A stretch of 64,000 nucleotides of DNA from Nitrospira sp. (GCA_024330925.1 JANDJK010000002.1:1-64000), one strand, 5' to 3'; counted from the first letter of the stretch, positions 9,651 to 18,201 are shown. Numbers and translations are program-made. Notes: generated from the letters alone by a model not told the origin.

Positions 9651-9796
9651 TGACCGTCACACGCAGGTCCACGTCTGGGCCTGGTCAATCTCGCGCCCAC
9701 ACCTCTCGCGAAGAGACACCCGTGATGGGAGTGGGAAACAGAACGGAATTGAGGAAACGGCTTGTGTGATCGACAACGGCAATTGCTTTGATCAGA

Positions 9797-9825
9797 TTGA
9801 CTCACCCATCGTGATCTGCTAGCCT
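9797..9825 (+). promoter_or_regulatory. Candidate sigma-70 promoter for transketolase
   Basis: TTGACT (9797-9802) and TAGCCT (9820-9825) are separated by 17 bases. The -35 box is good and the -10 box weak. Transcription would start around 9832, just before the hairpin at 9844-9881. Confidence 0.35.
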
Positions 9826-9843
9826 CCAGTGTAGTGCGGCGTC

Positions 9844-9881
9844 ACCCCACCGAGCCCACACACGATAAGGGCCGGTGGGGT
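9844..9881 (+). other. Strong hairpin in the transketolase 5' leader
   Basis: ACCCCACCG-a-GCCC (9844-9857) pairs with GGGC-CGGTGGGGT (9869-9881): 13 base pairs, mostly G-C, one bulged A and an 11-base loop. No U-run follows, so it is not a standard terminator. It sits between the candidate promoter and the ribosome site (GAAGGAG, about 9922), so it would lie in the leader RNA. Possible roles are transcript stabilisation or regulation; none is shown. Confidence 0.6.
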
Positions 9882-9934
9882 TGATCATCTCTCGCCCCTA
9901 GTAATCTTAGTGATCTTTGGTAGAAGGAGCCTCC

Positions 9935-11800
9935 ATGGCCAGCACCCATCGATCGTCTGATCTTCTTACCTTTCTTCGTAACAAGGCAACTCGCCTTCGC
10001 ATCGAAAGTGTGCGCGCCACCAGTGAAGCGGGAAGCGGTCATCCTTCGAGTTGTTGTTCGGCCGCCGACATCGTGGCCGTCCTGTTTTTTTCCGTGATGC
10101 AATACGATCCTCACAATCCGAAAGCTCCTCAGAATGATCGATTTGTCCTCTCAAAAGGCCATGCGGCGCCCCTCCTCTATGCCGCCTGGGCGGAAACTGG
10201 CCTTTTCCCGATCGACGATCTCTTGAAGTTGCGGACTCTAGACTCTGATCTAGAGGGTCATCCAACTCCCCGACTGCCGTTTGTTGACGTGGCAACTGGC
10301 TCCTTAGGCCAAGGGTTGGCCACAGGTGTAGGACTAGCACTCAATGCTAAGCGGCTGGAGAAAAACGGCGCTCGGATCTATGTCTTGATGGGAGACGGAG
10401 AATCCGTCGAAGGCTCTGTCTGGGAAGCGGTGGAGCTAGCGCGTCACTTTCAGCTTGATAACCTCTGTGCCATTGTGGATGTCAATCGCTTGGGGCAAAG
10501 CGATCCCACCATGTTGCAACATGACATGCAGGCGTATAAAGCCCGCTGGCGCGGATTCGGGTGGAACGCGTTGGTCGTGGACGGCCACAACCACCAGGCC
10601 CTGCTGACAGCGTTTGACAAGGCAGCACGGATAAAAAACGTCCCAACGGTGCTGCTCGCCCAAACGATCAAGGGCAAAGGGGTCTCCTTCATGGAAGACC
10701 ATCCTTCTTGGCACGGCAAACCGATCCCTAAGGGACCGGAATCACAAAAGGCCATCGACGAACTGACAAAACTTCTCGAACCAACCGACTTCGTACCAAA
10801 GATCAAGACTCCTCCTGCAGTTGTTGCCATCCCACAACCAACAATGCCTATGGCCCCTCCTTCTTATAAACCGGGTGACATGGTCGCCACGCGCGAAGCC
10901 TTCGGCACAGCGCTCGTGGCCCTTGGAGATGCCAACCCATCGGTGGTTGCGCTCGACGCTGACGTTAAGAACTCCACCTACACGGAACAATTTGCCAAGA
11001 AATTTCCCGATCGATTTTTTGAAAATTTCATCGCCGAGCAAAACATGGTGGGCGCGGCCGCCGGCCTTGCCGCCTGCGGGAAGATTCCCTTCGTCGCCAC
11101 CTTTGCCGCGTTCTTCACACGCGCCTATGACTTTATCCGCATGGCCGCCATCAGCGAATTAAACATCAAACTGGTCGGCACTCACGTGGGCGTCAGCATC
11201 GGTGAAGACGGCCCGTCGCAAATGGGACTCGAAGACATCGCCATGATGGCCGCACAACCGGGAATGACGGTGCTCTACCCCTCGGATGCGACGGCAACTC
11301 ATCGGCTTGTCGAAGCGGCTGCTAGGCACAAGGGCATAACGTACCTTCGCACCGGCAGACCCAAAACACCTGTCCTGTATGGACCGGAGGAATCGTTTCA
11401 CATTGGAGGCAGTAAAGTGCTGCGGCAAAGCTCCGCCGATTCTCTCACCATCGTGGCGGCCGGTGTCACGCTCTTTGAAGCGTTGAAGGCGCACGACAAG
11501 TTACAAGCCGCAGGAATTTCCGTCCGTGTCATCGATCTGTATAGCATTGTTCCCATCGACCGCACCACCTTACTCGACAGTGCCAGAGCGACGCAGAACC
11601 GCATCTTGACCGTGGAAGATCATTACGCCCACGGCGGTCTGGGGGACGCCGTGCTGAACGCGGTCTCGACAGAAGGGATCAAGGTCCACAAGCTCGCCGT
11701 CCGCCAGATTCCCCACAGCGGCAAGCCAGAAGAATTGATCGACTATTATGGCATCGGAGTGCGGGCAATCGTCGAAGCAGTGAACCACATCGTTAAGTAA
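9935..11800 (+). CDS. tkt: Transketolase
   Basis: A thiamine-diphosphate enzyme that moves two-carbon units between ketose and aldose phosphates in the pentose phosphate pathway. Recognised features: SGHPSSCCSAADI and SKGHAAPLLYAA near the N-terminus, the ThDP motif GDGESVEGSVWEA ending around the NRLGQS segment, the pyrimidine-domain block with catalytic Glu (FIAEQNMVGAAAGLA), and a C-terminal domain ending DYYGIGVRAIVEAV. At 621 residues it resembles the shorter transketolase form rather than the roughly 660-residue E. coli type. The ATG at 9935 has GAAGGAG 6-7 bases upstream. No other sugar-phosphate gene is adjacent. Confidence 0.95.
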   Translation: MASTHRSSDLLTFLRNKATRLRIESVRATSEAGSGHPSSCCSAADIVAVLFFSVMQYDPHNPKAPQNDRFVLSKGHAAPLLYAAWAETGLFPIDDLLKLRTLDSDLEGHPTPRLPFVDVATGSLGQGLATGVGLALNAKRLEKNGARIYVLMGDGESVEGSVWEAVELARHFQLDNLCAIVDVNRLGQSDPTMLQHDMQAYKARWRGFGWNALVVDGHNHQALLTAFDKAARIKNVPTVLLAQTIKGKGVSFMEDHPSWHGKPIPKGPESQKAIDELTKLLEPTDFVPKIKTPPAVVAIPQPTMPMAPPSYKPGDMVATREAFGTALVALGDANPSVVALDADVKNSTYTEQFAKKFPDRFFENFIAEQNMVGAAAGLAACGKIPFVATFAAFFTRAYDFIRMAAISELNIKLVGTHVGVSIGEDGPSQMGLEDIAMMAAQPGMTVLYPSDATATHRLVEAAARHKGITYLRTGRPKTPVLYGPEESFHIGGSKVLRQSSADSLTIVAAGVTLFEALKAHDKLQAAGISVRVIDLYSIVPIDRTTLLDSARATQNRILTVEDHYAHGGLGDAVLNAVSTEGIKVHKLAVRQIPHSGKPEELIDYYGIGVRAIVEAVNHIVK

Positions 11801-12096
11801 TACTCGATCCCGGTTACCACGCTCGCCGGACCGATGTTCCTCAAGCAGGCAGACCGTTTAGCCCGTGCGGTCACACGTCATTCTCACGAGGAATTATGCC
11901 GTAAGCCATTCCTCCAGAAGACCCCACCCCGCCTACGGCCGTCATCGCCATTGAACGAGTGCATCACGTGAGGTATGGTGCAAACATGCCTCAAGGGTTG
12001 ACCGATCGACATCAACCGAAGAGCGCAGGATCAAGTCCTGCGGGTCAATCGTACGAGGAAGGACCTTAGCCCTTTCAACACGCAAGGGAGTATCTC

Positions 12097-12450
12097 ATGA
12101 AGTTTCTCCGGACAGTGCTTCTCGCAATAGGGAGCGTTCGTTCGACCGGTGGGGACCTTTACGCCGAGCAACGGGTGAACGATCGCATCGCCCTGACCCT
12201 TTCGGGACCCGATTGCGCGGCGCACCGCGAGCGGATCATCAAAAGACTGTATCAGATCCCCGGAGTCAAACGTGTTGACAGGGATCTCATCGAGGGACAC
12301 GTGCTGATTGACCGAATCCGAGATCGGCTCACAGTCGATGATTTTAAGGCTCTTGTGAACGAAGTCATTCCACCCGGCAGCCGGTGTCTTGCGGAATTCA
12401 TCGAAGGATGCATCTCCGTCGGTCCGATGGCATCCGATCCTTCTCCTTGA
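12097..12450 (+). CDS. Small exported HMA-like protein
   Basis: A 117-residue protein with a short hydrophobic N-terminus (MKFLRTVLLAIGS) and probable processing after LYAEQ. The remainder resembles a heavy-metal-associated fold: GPDCAAHRERIIKRLYQIPGV followed by KRVDRDLIEGHVLIDR has the beta-alpha-beta spacing of HMA domains, but only one of the usual two metal-binding cysteines (CxxC) is present, so metal binding is doubtful. The start has AAGGGAG about 6 bases upstream. An overlapping antisense frame was rejected. It is divergent in function from its neighbours. Confidence 0.6.
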   Translation: MKFLRTVLLAIGSVRSTGGDLYAEQRVNDRIALTLSGPDCAAHRERIIKRLYQIPGVKRVDRDLIEGHVLIDRIRDRLTVDDFKALVNEVIPPGSRCLAEFIEGCISVGPMASDPSP

Positions 12451-12486
12451 CACCGGCAGATCCAGAACGCTTAGAAGAGTTTCCGC

Positions 12487-12816
12487 TCAAGCTTTCTGAT
12501 TACGGTTCGGCGCAACAAACACCAGCACTCTGAGCCGTTTTCCCGTGTGGTTGACCACGCCATGTTCCTCACCCGCCGGAGCAATCGTTCCTTGCCCTGC
12601 GCCAAGCACTCGTTTGTCCGTCCCAACTTGAAACGTCCCCTCTCCCTCCAAGACAAAATAGATCTTATCCTGCTCACCGTGCGTATGCCCCTTCTGCTCC
12701 TGGCCAGGCTCAAAGCAATAAATGTCACAAAACAACCGCTTCGTCTCAAAGATGTTGAGCTTTTGCATTTTCTCGCTGCTGAATTGCTGATAATCGGCCC
12801 AATTCACCACCTTCAT
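12487..12816 (-). CDS. Cupin-domain protein
   Basis: A 109-residue single-domain cupin. The metal-binding motif 1 is clear (GHTHGEQDKIYFVLEGEG, giving two His and one downstream Glu/Gln candidate), and motif 2 is APAGEEHGVVNHTGK with its His. Such proteins may be sugar isomerases, dioxygenases or sensors; the activity cannot be told. I start at the ATG preceded by AAAGGAGTCCGCCG rather than eight codons upstream. It converges on the HMA-like gene on the other strand with only 36 bases between them, and no terminator was seen there. Confidence 0.85.
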   Translation of the reverse strand: MKVVNWADYQQFSSEKMQKLNIFETKRLFCDIYCFEPGQEQKGHTHGEQDKIYFVLEGEGTFQVGTDKRVLGAGQGTIAPAGEEHGVVNHTGKRLRVLVFVAPNRNQKA

Positions 12817-12861
12817 CGGCGGACTCCTTTCAAATCCCACTTTTCTTGATCTTTGGTTGCA

Positions 12862-13291
12862 TCACAGCACCCGAGACATCACTATTCGGCAAGCATCTTT
12901 CAACTCCTCGATGGTGGTCTCCACACTCGATCTGATGACACGCCAGTTCTCATCGGTCGCGGTCCGCACTTTATTCAACCGCTCTTTAAGCAGATCCCGT
13001 TTCTTTTCAAGTTCGTTGATCGATTCCTGAAGATCTGCCGCTTGCAGAAGCGGACATAGGACGGACCTTCCCCTGCAAGACGGCGATCTGCTGCTGAACA
13101 GCAGTGAATGCTTCATGGGCCGCCCGCTGAAACGTCTCTTTCTGCTGAATCGCATATTCTTTCATCGCCTCGACCATCTCTCTCGCCTCCTTCATGATTG
13201 TTCCCGTCTCAGCCGGCGATGAGATCGTCCCCCCCAAACACAACGCTCCCGTCAGGAACAATAGAACGACAAAACGACCATCTCTCATCAT
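12862..13291 (-). pseudogene. Frameshifted exported coiled-coil protein (sll1863-like stress family)
   Basis: One gene is split over two frames. The first part (from the ATG at 13291, with GGGGGAGAAAG upstream) has a signal peptide and an acidic helical stretch (EMVEAMKEYAIQQKETFQRA). The second part, ending at 12862, continues as a heptad-rich coiled coil (INELEKKRDLLKERLNKV) and ends with ENWRVIRSSVETTIEELKDA. The two join if one base is skipped at about 13,050-13,075. The joined product would be about 143 residues and resembles small coiled-coil stress proteins of the sll1863 type. It may be a real inactivation or a sequencing error. A decayed IS element lies about 130 bases upstream. Confidence 0.6.
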
Positions 13292-13424
13292 CTTTCTCCC
13301 CCGCTATTTCCCCGCCGATGAGCCCCATGTAAAATACATGAGCCGAAGTATAAATGACCCGCTCAGCCGAATCACATCCCCACCCTGTTGGGGAAAACTG
13401 GCGTGTCTGAGCGCTCCCCATTTG

Positions 13425-14195
13425 TCAAGCGGCCACGAACTGAGTGCTGTGGCTGGTGCGAGGTTGTTGTTCAACCTGACACGGTGTTCGATAGCCGAGT
13501 GCCGAATGCACGTACCGGGTGTTGTCCCACTCGACCCACGCGGTGAACGCCTGTTCCAACTCGAGCGGACTGGTCCACTCGCGGAGCCAGAGCCGTTCTT
13601 CGTTGAGCGTCCCCGCATGGGCCTTCCGTATCCGCGTTCCCTGTGGGATTGTTGTCGCGGGTGACGGCCTGCGTGATGCCAGAGGGGCACAGGCCTTTAG
13701 AAAAGCGATGGCGGTCGGCTGACACCCGGTGTCACTCATGCGGTGCAGGCTCTGGTCGCAACTCCCGAGCGGAAACTGGCGCGGCACCGCCCGGTCCAAC
13801 GCGGCCAGCCAGTAGAGCGTCTTGGCCTGGAGGCCGGCAGAGTGGCCGACAATCTTCTTCGTGTACCAGTGCAGCACGATAACGAGATACACCCAGCCGA
13901 AGGGCTCGACCATCACCGTGGTCATGTCAAGGCCCCATCACTGATTCGGTGCCGTCGGGCGAGGCGTGCCCCACGTCGGCGTCCGCAGCGCCTTCAGTCG
14001 GGGGGGCCTGCACCACCCCCCCTGCTCCCGCATCAGCCGCAGGATGCGCTTCTTGTTGATGACCAGTCCTGCCCCGACGTGCAGCTGGGCCCAGATCCTC
14101 CGATCGCCCCAACACGGATGGTCGGCTTTCAGCGCCTGGATCCGTGCCAGTACCGGCGCGTTGCACTGGGCGATCGCAGGCGAGCGGCGGCTCAT
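13425..14195 (-). pseudogene. IS3-family transposase OrfB, broken by a stop and frameshifts
   Basis: The N-terminal HTH_21-type region (MSRRSPAIAQCNAPVLAR, CWGDRRIWAQLH) runs to an in-frame TGA at 13938-13940, then resumes with WGLDMTTVMVEPFGWVYLV, holding the first catalytic Asp. The second Asp lies in MSDTGCQPT and the Glu in LNEERLWLREW, so the DDE triad is traceable. Between them the frame leaves near 13,680 and returns near 13,607; the missing piece (GNADTEG) is in another frame. The end, HSALGYRTP, is normal for the family. Confidence 0.8.
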
Positions 14196-14470
14196 GGCCA
14201 CACCTCCCCGTCGTTTTTTTTGAGCTTCAAGGCGAGTTCACCGACCAGCTTCTTGAGCCAGGCGTTCTCGCGCTGGAGCCGGGCCTCCCGCTCGGTCTGT
14301 TGGGCAACCTCAAACGTTTTGGGCGCGTTCGTCAGCAATTGATCGCACTACTGGTCATACGACGCTTGGCTGATCTGGTAGTCCTGACAGATAGCCGTCA
14401 CCGGTTTGCCCTTGAGGCCTTCGAGCATAATGGTGGCCTTGGTCTGCGCGTCCCACTTGCGTCGCTTCAT
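14192..14470 (-). pseudogene. IS3-family transposase OrfA, broken by an in-frame stop
   Basis: The frame begins MKRRKWDAQTKATIMLEGLK, the standard helix-turn-helix opening of IS3-group OrfA, and after ISQASYDQ meets TAG at 14348-14350, where intact relatives usually carry Trp (QW). Beyond the stop the frame continues without interruption through a leucine-zipper-like part (REARLQRENAWLKKLVGEL) to a TGA overlapping the orfB start. The A8 run sits near the end of the frame. Confidence 0.8.
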
Positions 14471-14586
14471 GGCTGATCCCTCCTGTGCGGATCAGCCACA
14501 GTTTACTTAGCTCGGACGGCACTTGTCTTACAGGGGAGCAGTATATGTCGTTCATTGAAGGACGCTGGAAATTTTCCACGACTCTA

Positions 14587-14615
14587 TTTAGAAAACCGAC
14601 CGTTTGTGTTATAGT
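14587..14615 (+). promoter_or_regulatory. Candidate promoter for the cytochrome c gene
   Basis: TATAGT (14610-14615) is a good -10 box; TTTAGA (14587-14592), 17 bases upstream, is a weak -35 box. The start would be near 14,622, leaving a leader of about 100 bases. It lies just outside the IS remnant. Confidence 0.35.
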
Positions 14616-14722
14616 TACCGGCTGTTTGTGGAGAGAATAGGTGCGCGAGGCCCGACGAGTTAGCATCAAACCGCATCAACCTACACCCTCATCCCAGGTA
14701 CATTTCATTTAAGGAGGTGCAA

Positions 14723-15184
14723 ATGACCCAGAGAATGGTTCGGTTGTCAGTCATGGTCATGGGAGGCGTTCTCCTTCTTTCTGGAGGCATCACCTCGGCG
14801 GAAGATTTGCCTCCGCTGCCTCCCGTTCCTCCCGAATACGCGGACAAAAAAATGCCGCCTGGAGGATGGACCGACCCTAAGTTTATTGAAGAGGGACGCA
14901 AAATTTACATGGGGGAATATAAGACCGATGTCAACTGCGCCAGTTGCCATGGCAAGGATGGCAAGCCTGTTAAGAAAGGAGCACGTGATCTCCGCGATCC
15001 CAAAATTGTATGTCGGTATTCGGACGCCTATTGGTTCTGGCGAATCGCCGAAGGTGTTCCCAAAACCAAAATGAAAGGCAACAAGGGTCTGCTGACCGAG
15101 GAACAAATTTGGCAGGTGATGGCGTTTGAAAATCAGTTCTCGCATGACGGGAAACCAGCCGATCGATCCTGCTACAAACCGTGA
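14723..15184 (+). CDS. Exported monohaem c-type cytochrome
   Basis: A periplasmic class I cytochrome c of 153 residues before processing. A signal peptide (MVMGGVLLLSGGITSAED) is followed by a proline-rich linker (LPPLPPVPPEYADKK) and one haem site, CASCH, in a segment NCASCHGKDGKPVKKGA. A likely sixth-ligand Met lies in KTKMKGNKGLLTEEQ. The ATG at 14723 has AAGGAGG about 5 bases upstream; a GTG two codons earlier lies within that site. The gene is monocistronic, with its own terminator. Electron carriage to or from a respiratory complex is likely, but the partner is not shown by context. Confidence 0.9.
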   Translation: MTQRMVRLSVMVMGGVLLLSGGITSAEDLPPLPPVPPEYADKKMPPGGWTDPKFIEEGRKIYMGEYKTDVNCASCHGKDGKPVKKGARDLRDPKIVCRYSDAYWFWRIAEGVPKTKMKGNKGLLTEEQIWQVMAFENQFSHDGKPADRSCYKP

Positions 15185-15214
15185 GCTTCGACACGCTTTC
15201 GTTCTGTCGTCCCT

Positions 15215-15244
15215 AAGGGGAGAGGACAACCTCTCCCCTTTTCT
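15215..15244 (+). terminator. Intrinsic terminator after the cytochrome c gene
   Basis: A perfect 11-bp stem, AAGGGGAGAGG (15215-15225) with CCTCTCCCCTT (15230-15240), closes an ACAA loop and runs into TTCTTG. It lies 30 bases after the cytochrome stop codon. Confidence 0.9.
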
Positions 15245-15401
15245 TGTTTCCCGAACAACGATCCTATTCAGCAAACACAGTGCAGAAGAGCCTCGAGGGG
15301 AGCCCCCTCCCTGCTAGCGCATTATTCTGCACCCCTCAACTGCCAGGGGTTTCGGTTGCCGCTAAACTTCAGGCCCCAACACGCCGACAAAGGAATGCAT
15401 T

Positions 15402-16313
15402 GTGGCGAACCGCAGCCTATTCGCAGACAGAGATCGTGTTACTATGTCCTCTCACTTCACAACGGGTACTGATACAGCTTCCCTTGAAGCGATCGAGCAA
15501 GTTCTTCTGTACAAGGTTGAGCACGGCGAGCTTCATCTGCCCCTATTACCCCAGGTGGCCAGTGAAGTGATGGCCTTGGCAAGCAATCCAAAGGCTGATG
15601 CGGCGAAATTAGCGACCCTTATCCATCAAGACCAGGCCCTCGCCGCGCATGTGCTACGCATTGCGAATTCCCCTGCCTATATGCCCCGCAGTCCTATCAT
15701 GTCTCTGCAACACGCCATCGCAATGTTGGGCTTTACCCTCTTGTCAGAGATCGCCTTGGCTGCATCAATCAAGGCTGGCGTCTTCCAGGTACCTGGTCAT
15801 GAAGAACAAGTCAGAACACTGTGGCAGCACTCTCTGGCCAGTGGCGCATTTGCAAAAGAGATCGCCAGAGCTCGTCGAGTGAACGTGGAAAGTGCCTATC
15901 TCTGCGGGCTACTCCATGAAATTGGAAAACCCGTTGTTTTACGAACGGTGGTGGCTATCGCACGAGAACGTAATCTCCCCCTCACCAAAACGACGCTTGA
16001 CATGCTCATCGAGGGGCATCATGCACACATTGGCAGCATCATTGGAGAACAATGGGGATTGCCTCAACAAGTGGTTGAAGCTACGCAATACTACAGGGAC
16101 TATGACCACGCCTCTTCTTTCAGACAGGAATGTCTCCTCACCTGTGTGGCCGATCAGTTGGCGACTCATCTATTGTGTCCCGACGAGGTACCCGAGGCGA
16201 CATTGCGAAACCATCCGGCTCTTATCGAATTGAATCTTTACCCCAACGACGTCGAGCAGTTGGTCAAGAGCAAAGACAAAGTTTTGACTATTGTCGAATC
16301 GATGAACCTATGA
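15402..16313 (+). CDS. HDOD-domain signalling protein
   Basis: A 303-residue protein dominated by an HDOD domain (residues about 35-240), a catalytically inert relative of HD phosphohydrolases found in signalling and stress proteins. Visible blocks are LPLLPQVASEVMALA, LIHQDQALAAHVLRIANSP and AYLCGLLHEIGKPV. No receiver or GGDEF domain is attached. The start is GTG at 15402 with AAAGGA 7 bases upstream; an ATG 14 codons later is the alternative. Its stop overlaps the start of the transhydrogenase gene, so the two are translationally coupled, although no functional link is known. Confidence 0.88.
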   Translation: MANRSLFADRDRVTMSSHFTTGTDTASLEAIEQVLLYKVEHGELHLPLLPQVASEVMALASNPKADAAKLATLIHQDQALAAHVLRIANSPAYMPRSPIMSLQHAIAMLGFTLLSEIALAASIKAGVFQVPGHEEQVRTLWQHSLASGAFAKEIARARRVNVESAYLCGLLHEIGKPVVLRTVVAIARERNLPLTKTTLDMLIEGHHAHIGSIIGEQWGLPQQVVEATQYYRDYDHASSFRQECLLTCVADQLATHLLCPDEVPEATLRNHPALIELNLYPNDVEQLVKSKDKVLTIVESMNL

Positions 16314-17728
16314 GTCACTCATACATTTTCGATATCATTGTAATCGGAGCCGGACCCGCTGGCCAAAAGGCCGCAATCCAGGGAGCCAAAGCGGGAAAAC
16401 GAGTCGCGCTTATCGAGCAAGAGCGCGGTATCGGCGGCAGTTGCGTCTACCGAGGAACCATTCCCAGCAAAACCTTGCGCGAGAGCGCCCTTCAGTTGGA
16501 CCGACTGCAGCGAGCCTGCAAGGCTTTCAACTTTAGTCTTAAGCAAGACATTCAAATCGCGATGCTTCTTAACCGGCTGGAAGAAGTCGTCAAGGCGCAT
16601 GACCGGTTCATGAGTCTCCAGCTTCGCCGCAATGGAATCCATCTCTTCCACGGCCGGGCGCGATTCCGCAGCCCCACTGTCATCGAAATGGAAACGGTCG
16701 ATGGAGGCACGCAACTCTTTACCGCTCCGATCATCGTGTTAGCCACTGGCTCACGCCCACGAAATCCGACAGACATTCCCATCGATCACGAGCACATCTT
16801 GGACAGTGATTCGTTACTGTCGATGATCTATCTGCCCAAATCCCTTGCGATCATCGGCGGAGGCGTCATCGGTTGTGAATATGCATCGGTTTTTTCCATT
16901 CTGGGCACGGCAGTAACGCTCATTGACCAAGCCCCCCGGCCTCTTCAATTCATGGATCCCGAACTCGTCACCCACTTCCTCGCCGCTTTCGAGTCGAACG
17001 GGGGGCGATACCTGGGAGGGCAGACGATTCGCGATGTCCGATGGGATGGAGCGGCCCATGTCATCACGACGCTGGGAAGCGGGGAAACCATCAGAAGTGA
17101 AAAACTGTTGGTGGCACTTGGCCGACAAGCCAATCTTGAAGGCCTCAACCTCGGCGCTGCTGGACTCACAACCACTGACAAAGGAACCATACCGGTCAAC
17201 GCATATTGCCAAACAGCCATCCCACACATTTACGCCGTTGGCGACATGGTCGGCCCCCCCGCCCTTGCCTCAAAGGCCATGGAGCAGGGACGCAGAGCAG
17301 TGCGGCATGCCCTGGGACTTCCAGTGGGGGACGCCACCTCAACCATTCCAGTGGGTATCTATACCATCCCCGAAATGGCCAGTATCGGCCTAGATGAACA
17401 AAGTGCCCGCGAACGATACCGAGCCCCTCTAATCGGACGAGCCTACTATGGAGAAGTCGCCCGCGCACAAATCTCCGGTGCGGGTCATGGCCTCCTCAAA
17501 ATGGTGGCCGATCCATCGGGCGAGCGATTGCTGGGCGTACAAGTCGTGGGAGATTCGGCAACGGAATTGGTTCACATCGGGCAGTTGGCCCTTCAACAAG
17601 GTGCCACCATCGAATCATTTATCGACAATGTGTTCAACTTTCCCACCTACGCTGAGGCGTATCGCATTGCCGCCTTGGATATCTTGGGCCAAGCCTTCAA
17701 GATACACACAGTCCCTGAGGCAGCCTAG
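16310..17728 (+). CDS. sthA: Soluble (Si-specific) pyridine nucleotide transhydrogenase
   Basis: A 472-residue FAD flavoprotein of the lipoamide-dehydrogenase fold. The N-terminal FAD site is VIGAGPAGQKAA, and the second Rossmann site is AIIGGGVIGCEYASVFSILG. The region that in dehydrogenases holds the redox disulfide CxxxxC reads GGSCVYRGTIPSK: the first Cys remains (45), but the second position is Thr (50). This single substitution is the hallmark of soluble transhydrogenases (SthA), which exchange reducing equivalents between NADPH and NAD+. The C-terminal dimerisation domain (FNFPTYAEAYRIAALD) is complete. It overlaps the HDOD gene by ATGA. Confidence 0.88.
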   Translation: MSHSYIFDIIVIGAGPAGQKAAIQGAKAGKRVALIEQERGIGGSCVYRGTIPSKTLRESALQLDRLQRACKAFNFSLKQDIQIAMLLNRLEEVVKAHDRFMSLQLRRNGIHLFHGRARFRSPTVIEMETVDGGTQLFTAPIIVLATGSRPRNPTDIPIDHEHILDSDSLLSMIYLPKSLAIIGGGVIGCEYASVFSILGTAVTLIDQAPRPLQFMDPELVTHFLAAFESNGGRYLGGQTIRDVRWDGAAHVITTLGSGETIRSEKLLVALGRQANLEGLNLGAAGLTTTDKGTIPVNAYCQTAIPHIYAVGDMVGPPALASKAMEQGRRAVRHALGLPVGDATSTIPVGIYTIPEMASIGLDEQSARERYRAPLIGRAYYGEVARAQISGAGHGLLKMVADPSGERLLGVQVVGDSATELVHIGQLALQQGATIESFIDNVFNFPTYAEAYRIAALDILGQAFKIHTVPEAA

Positions 17729-17749
17729 GGCAACCGCAGCAAGCCAGTT

Positions 17750-17772
17750 GGTGGCGCCTTCGGGTGCTCACC
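17750..17772 (+). terminator. UUCG hairpin after sthA
   Basis: GGTGGCGCC (17750-17758) and GGTGCTCACC (17763-17772) pair around a TTCG tetraloop with one bulged T. It begins 22 bases after the sthA stop codon. There is no U-run, so it may be a stabilising or weak termination hairpin rather than a standard intrinsic terminator. Confidence 0.4.
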
Positions 17773-18201
17773 GCGCAAGTAGCCTCGACTCATGTCCCTG
17801 GATCATCATCACTCTCTCCAATTCGCGGTTCAGTTTCACGGCCCGTTTCACTTGGTCAATGTTGTCTTCGGCAACGGCGTCTTACCCCACAGTTCCCTGT
17901 TCGGATGGAGAATATTCCGTTCAGTCCCCGGGTGACGAGGCACCAGTATGCACTTAGCCCCTGAGGTGAGGAGCCACGAGCACTCCGTTCACCCGACCAG
18001 TGGTGCAGTAGACTGGCAACAGCTCGTTTGGACTGGAGTTCTTTGATGCGAGTGGGTGGGCCCGGTTCTAACTTCTGATCAACGAACAGGAGCAACAGCC
18101 ATATAAACGATCCGGCAAGGACACACGCTCCACCACACCGGTCGGAGCACGCTCTGATTTCATTGAGCCTCTCGTGCACTCACAAGCACGGCGCGCATGT
18201 A
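17773..18201. other. Intergenic stretch with possible decayed minus-strand gene
   Basis: No intact gene is convincing in these 430 bases. On the minus strand a frame from 18179 gives a hydrophobic segment (VLAGSFIWLLLLFVDQKL), but then loses coding character. A different minus-strand frame near 17,775-17,880 looks coding (DNIDQVKRAVKLNRELERV) but follows directly on a TAA. Together they may be the remains of a small membrane-anchored protein broken by frameshift. Nothing else was recognised. Confidence 0.3.

Larger units (their letters stand above)
13425..14470 (-). mobile_element. Decayed IS3-family insertion sequence
   Basis: The coding span of an IS3-type element with orfA (14192-14470) and orfB (13425-14195) overlapping at ATGA. 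A run of eight A (minus strand, 14214-14221) lies just before the orfA end, where IS3 elements use -1 slippage to make the OrfAB transposase. Both frames are broken: an in-frame TAG in orfA, an in-frame TGA in orfB, and two compensating frameshifts near 13,607-13,680. No convincing terminal inverted repeats or target duplication were found, so the exact ends are unknown. It is presumably immobile. Confidence 0.85.

Noticed and set aside
12021..12050. CGCAGGA/TCCTGCG stem as a terminator or attenuator
   Set aside because: A perfect 7-bp stem exists, but no U-run or conserved context; likely chance.
12031..12453. 140-residue minus-strand frame
   Set aside because: Antisense to the HMA-like gene, which has a ribosome site and a signal peptide.
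17856..18179. 107-residue minus-strand frame as an intact gene
   Set aside because: Only the first third looks protein-like; the rest is Arg/Cys-rich and another frame looks better nearby. Reported only as a possible remnant.
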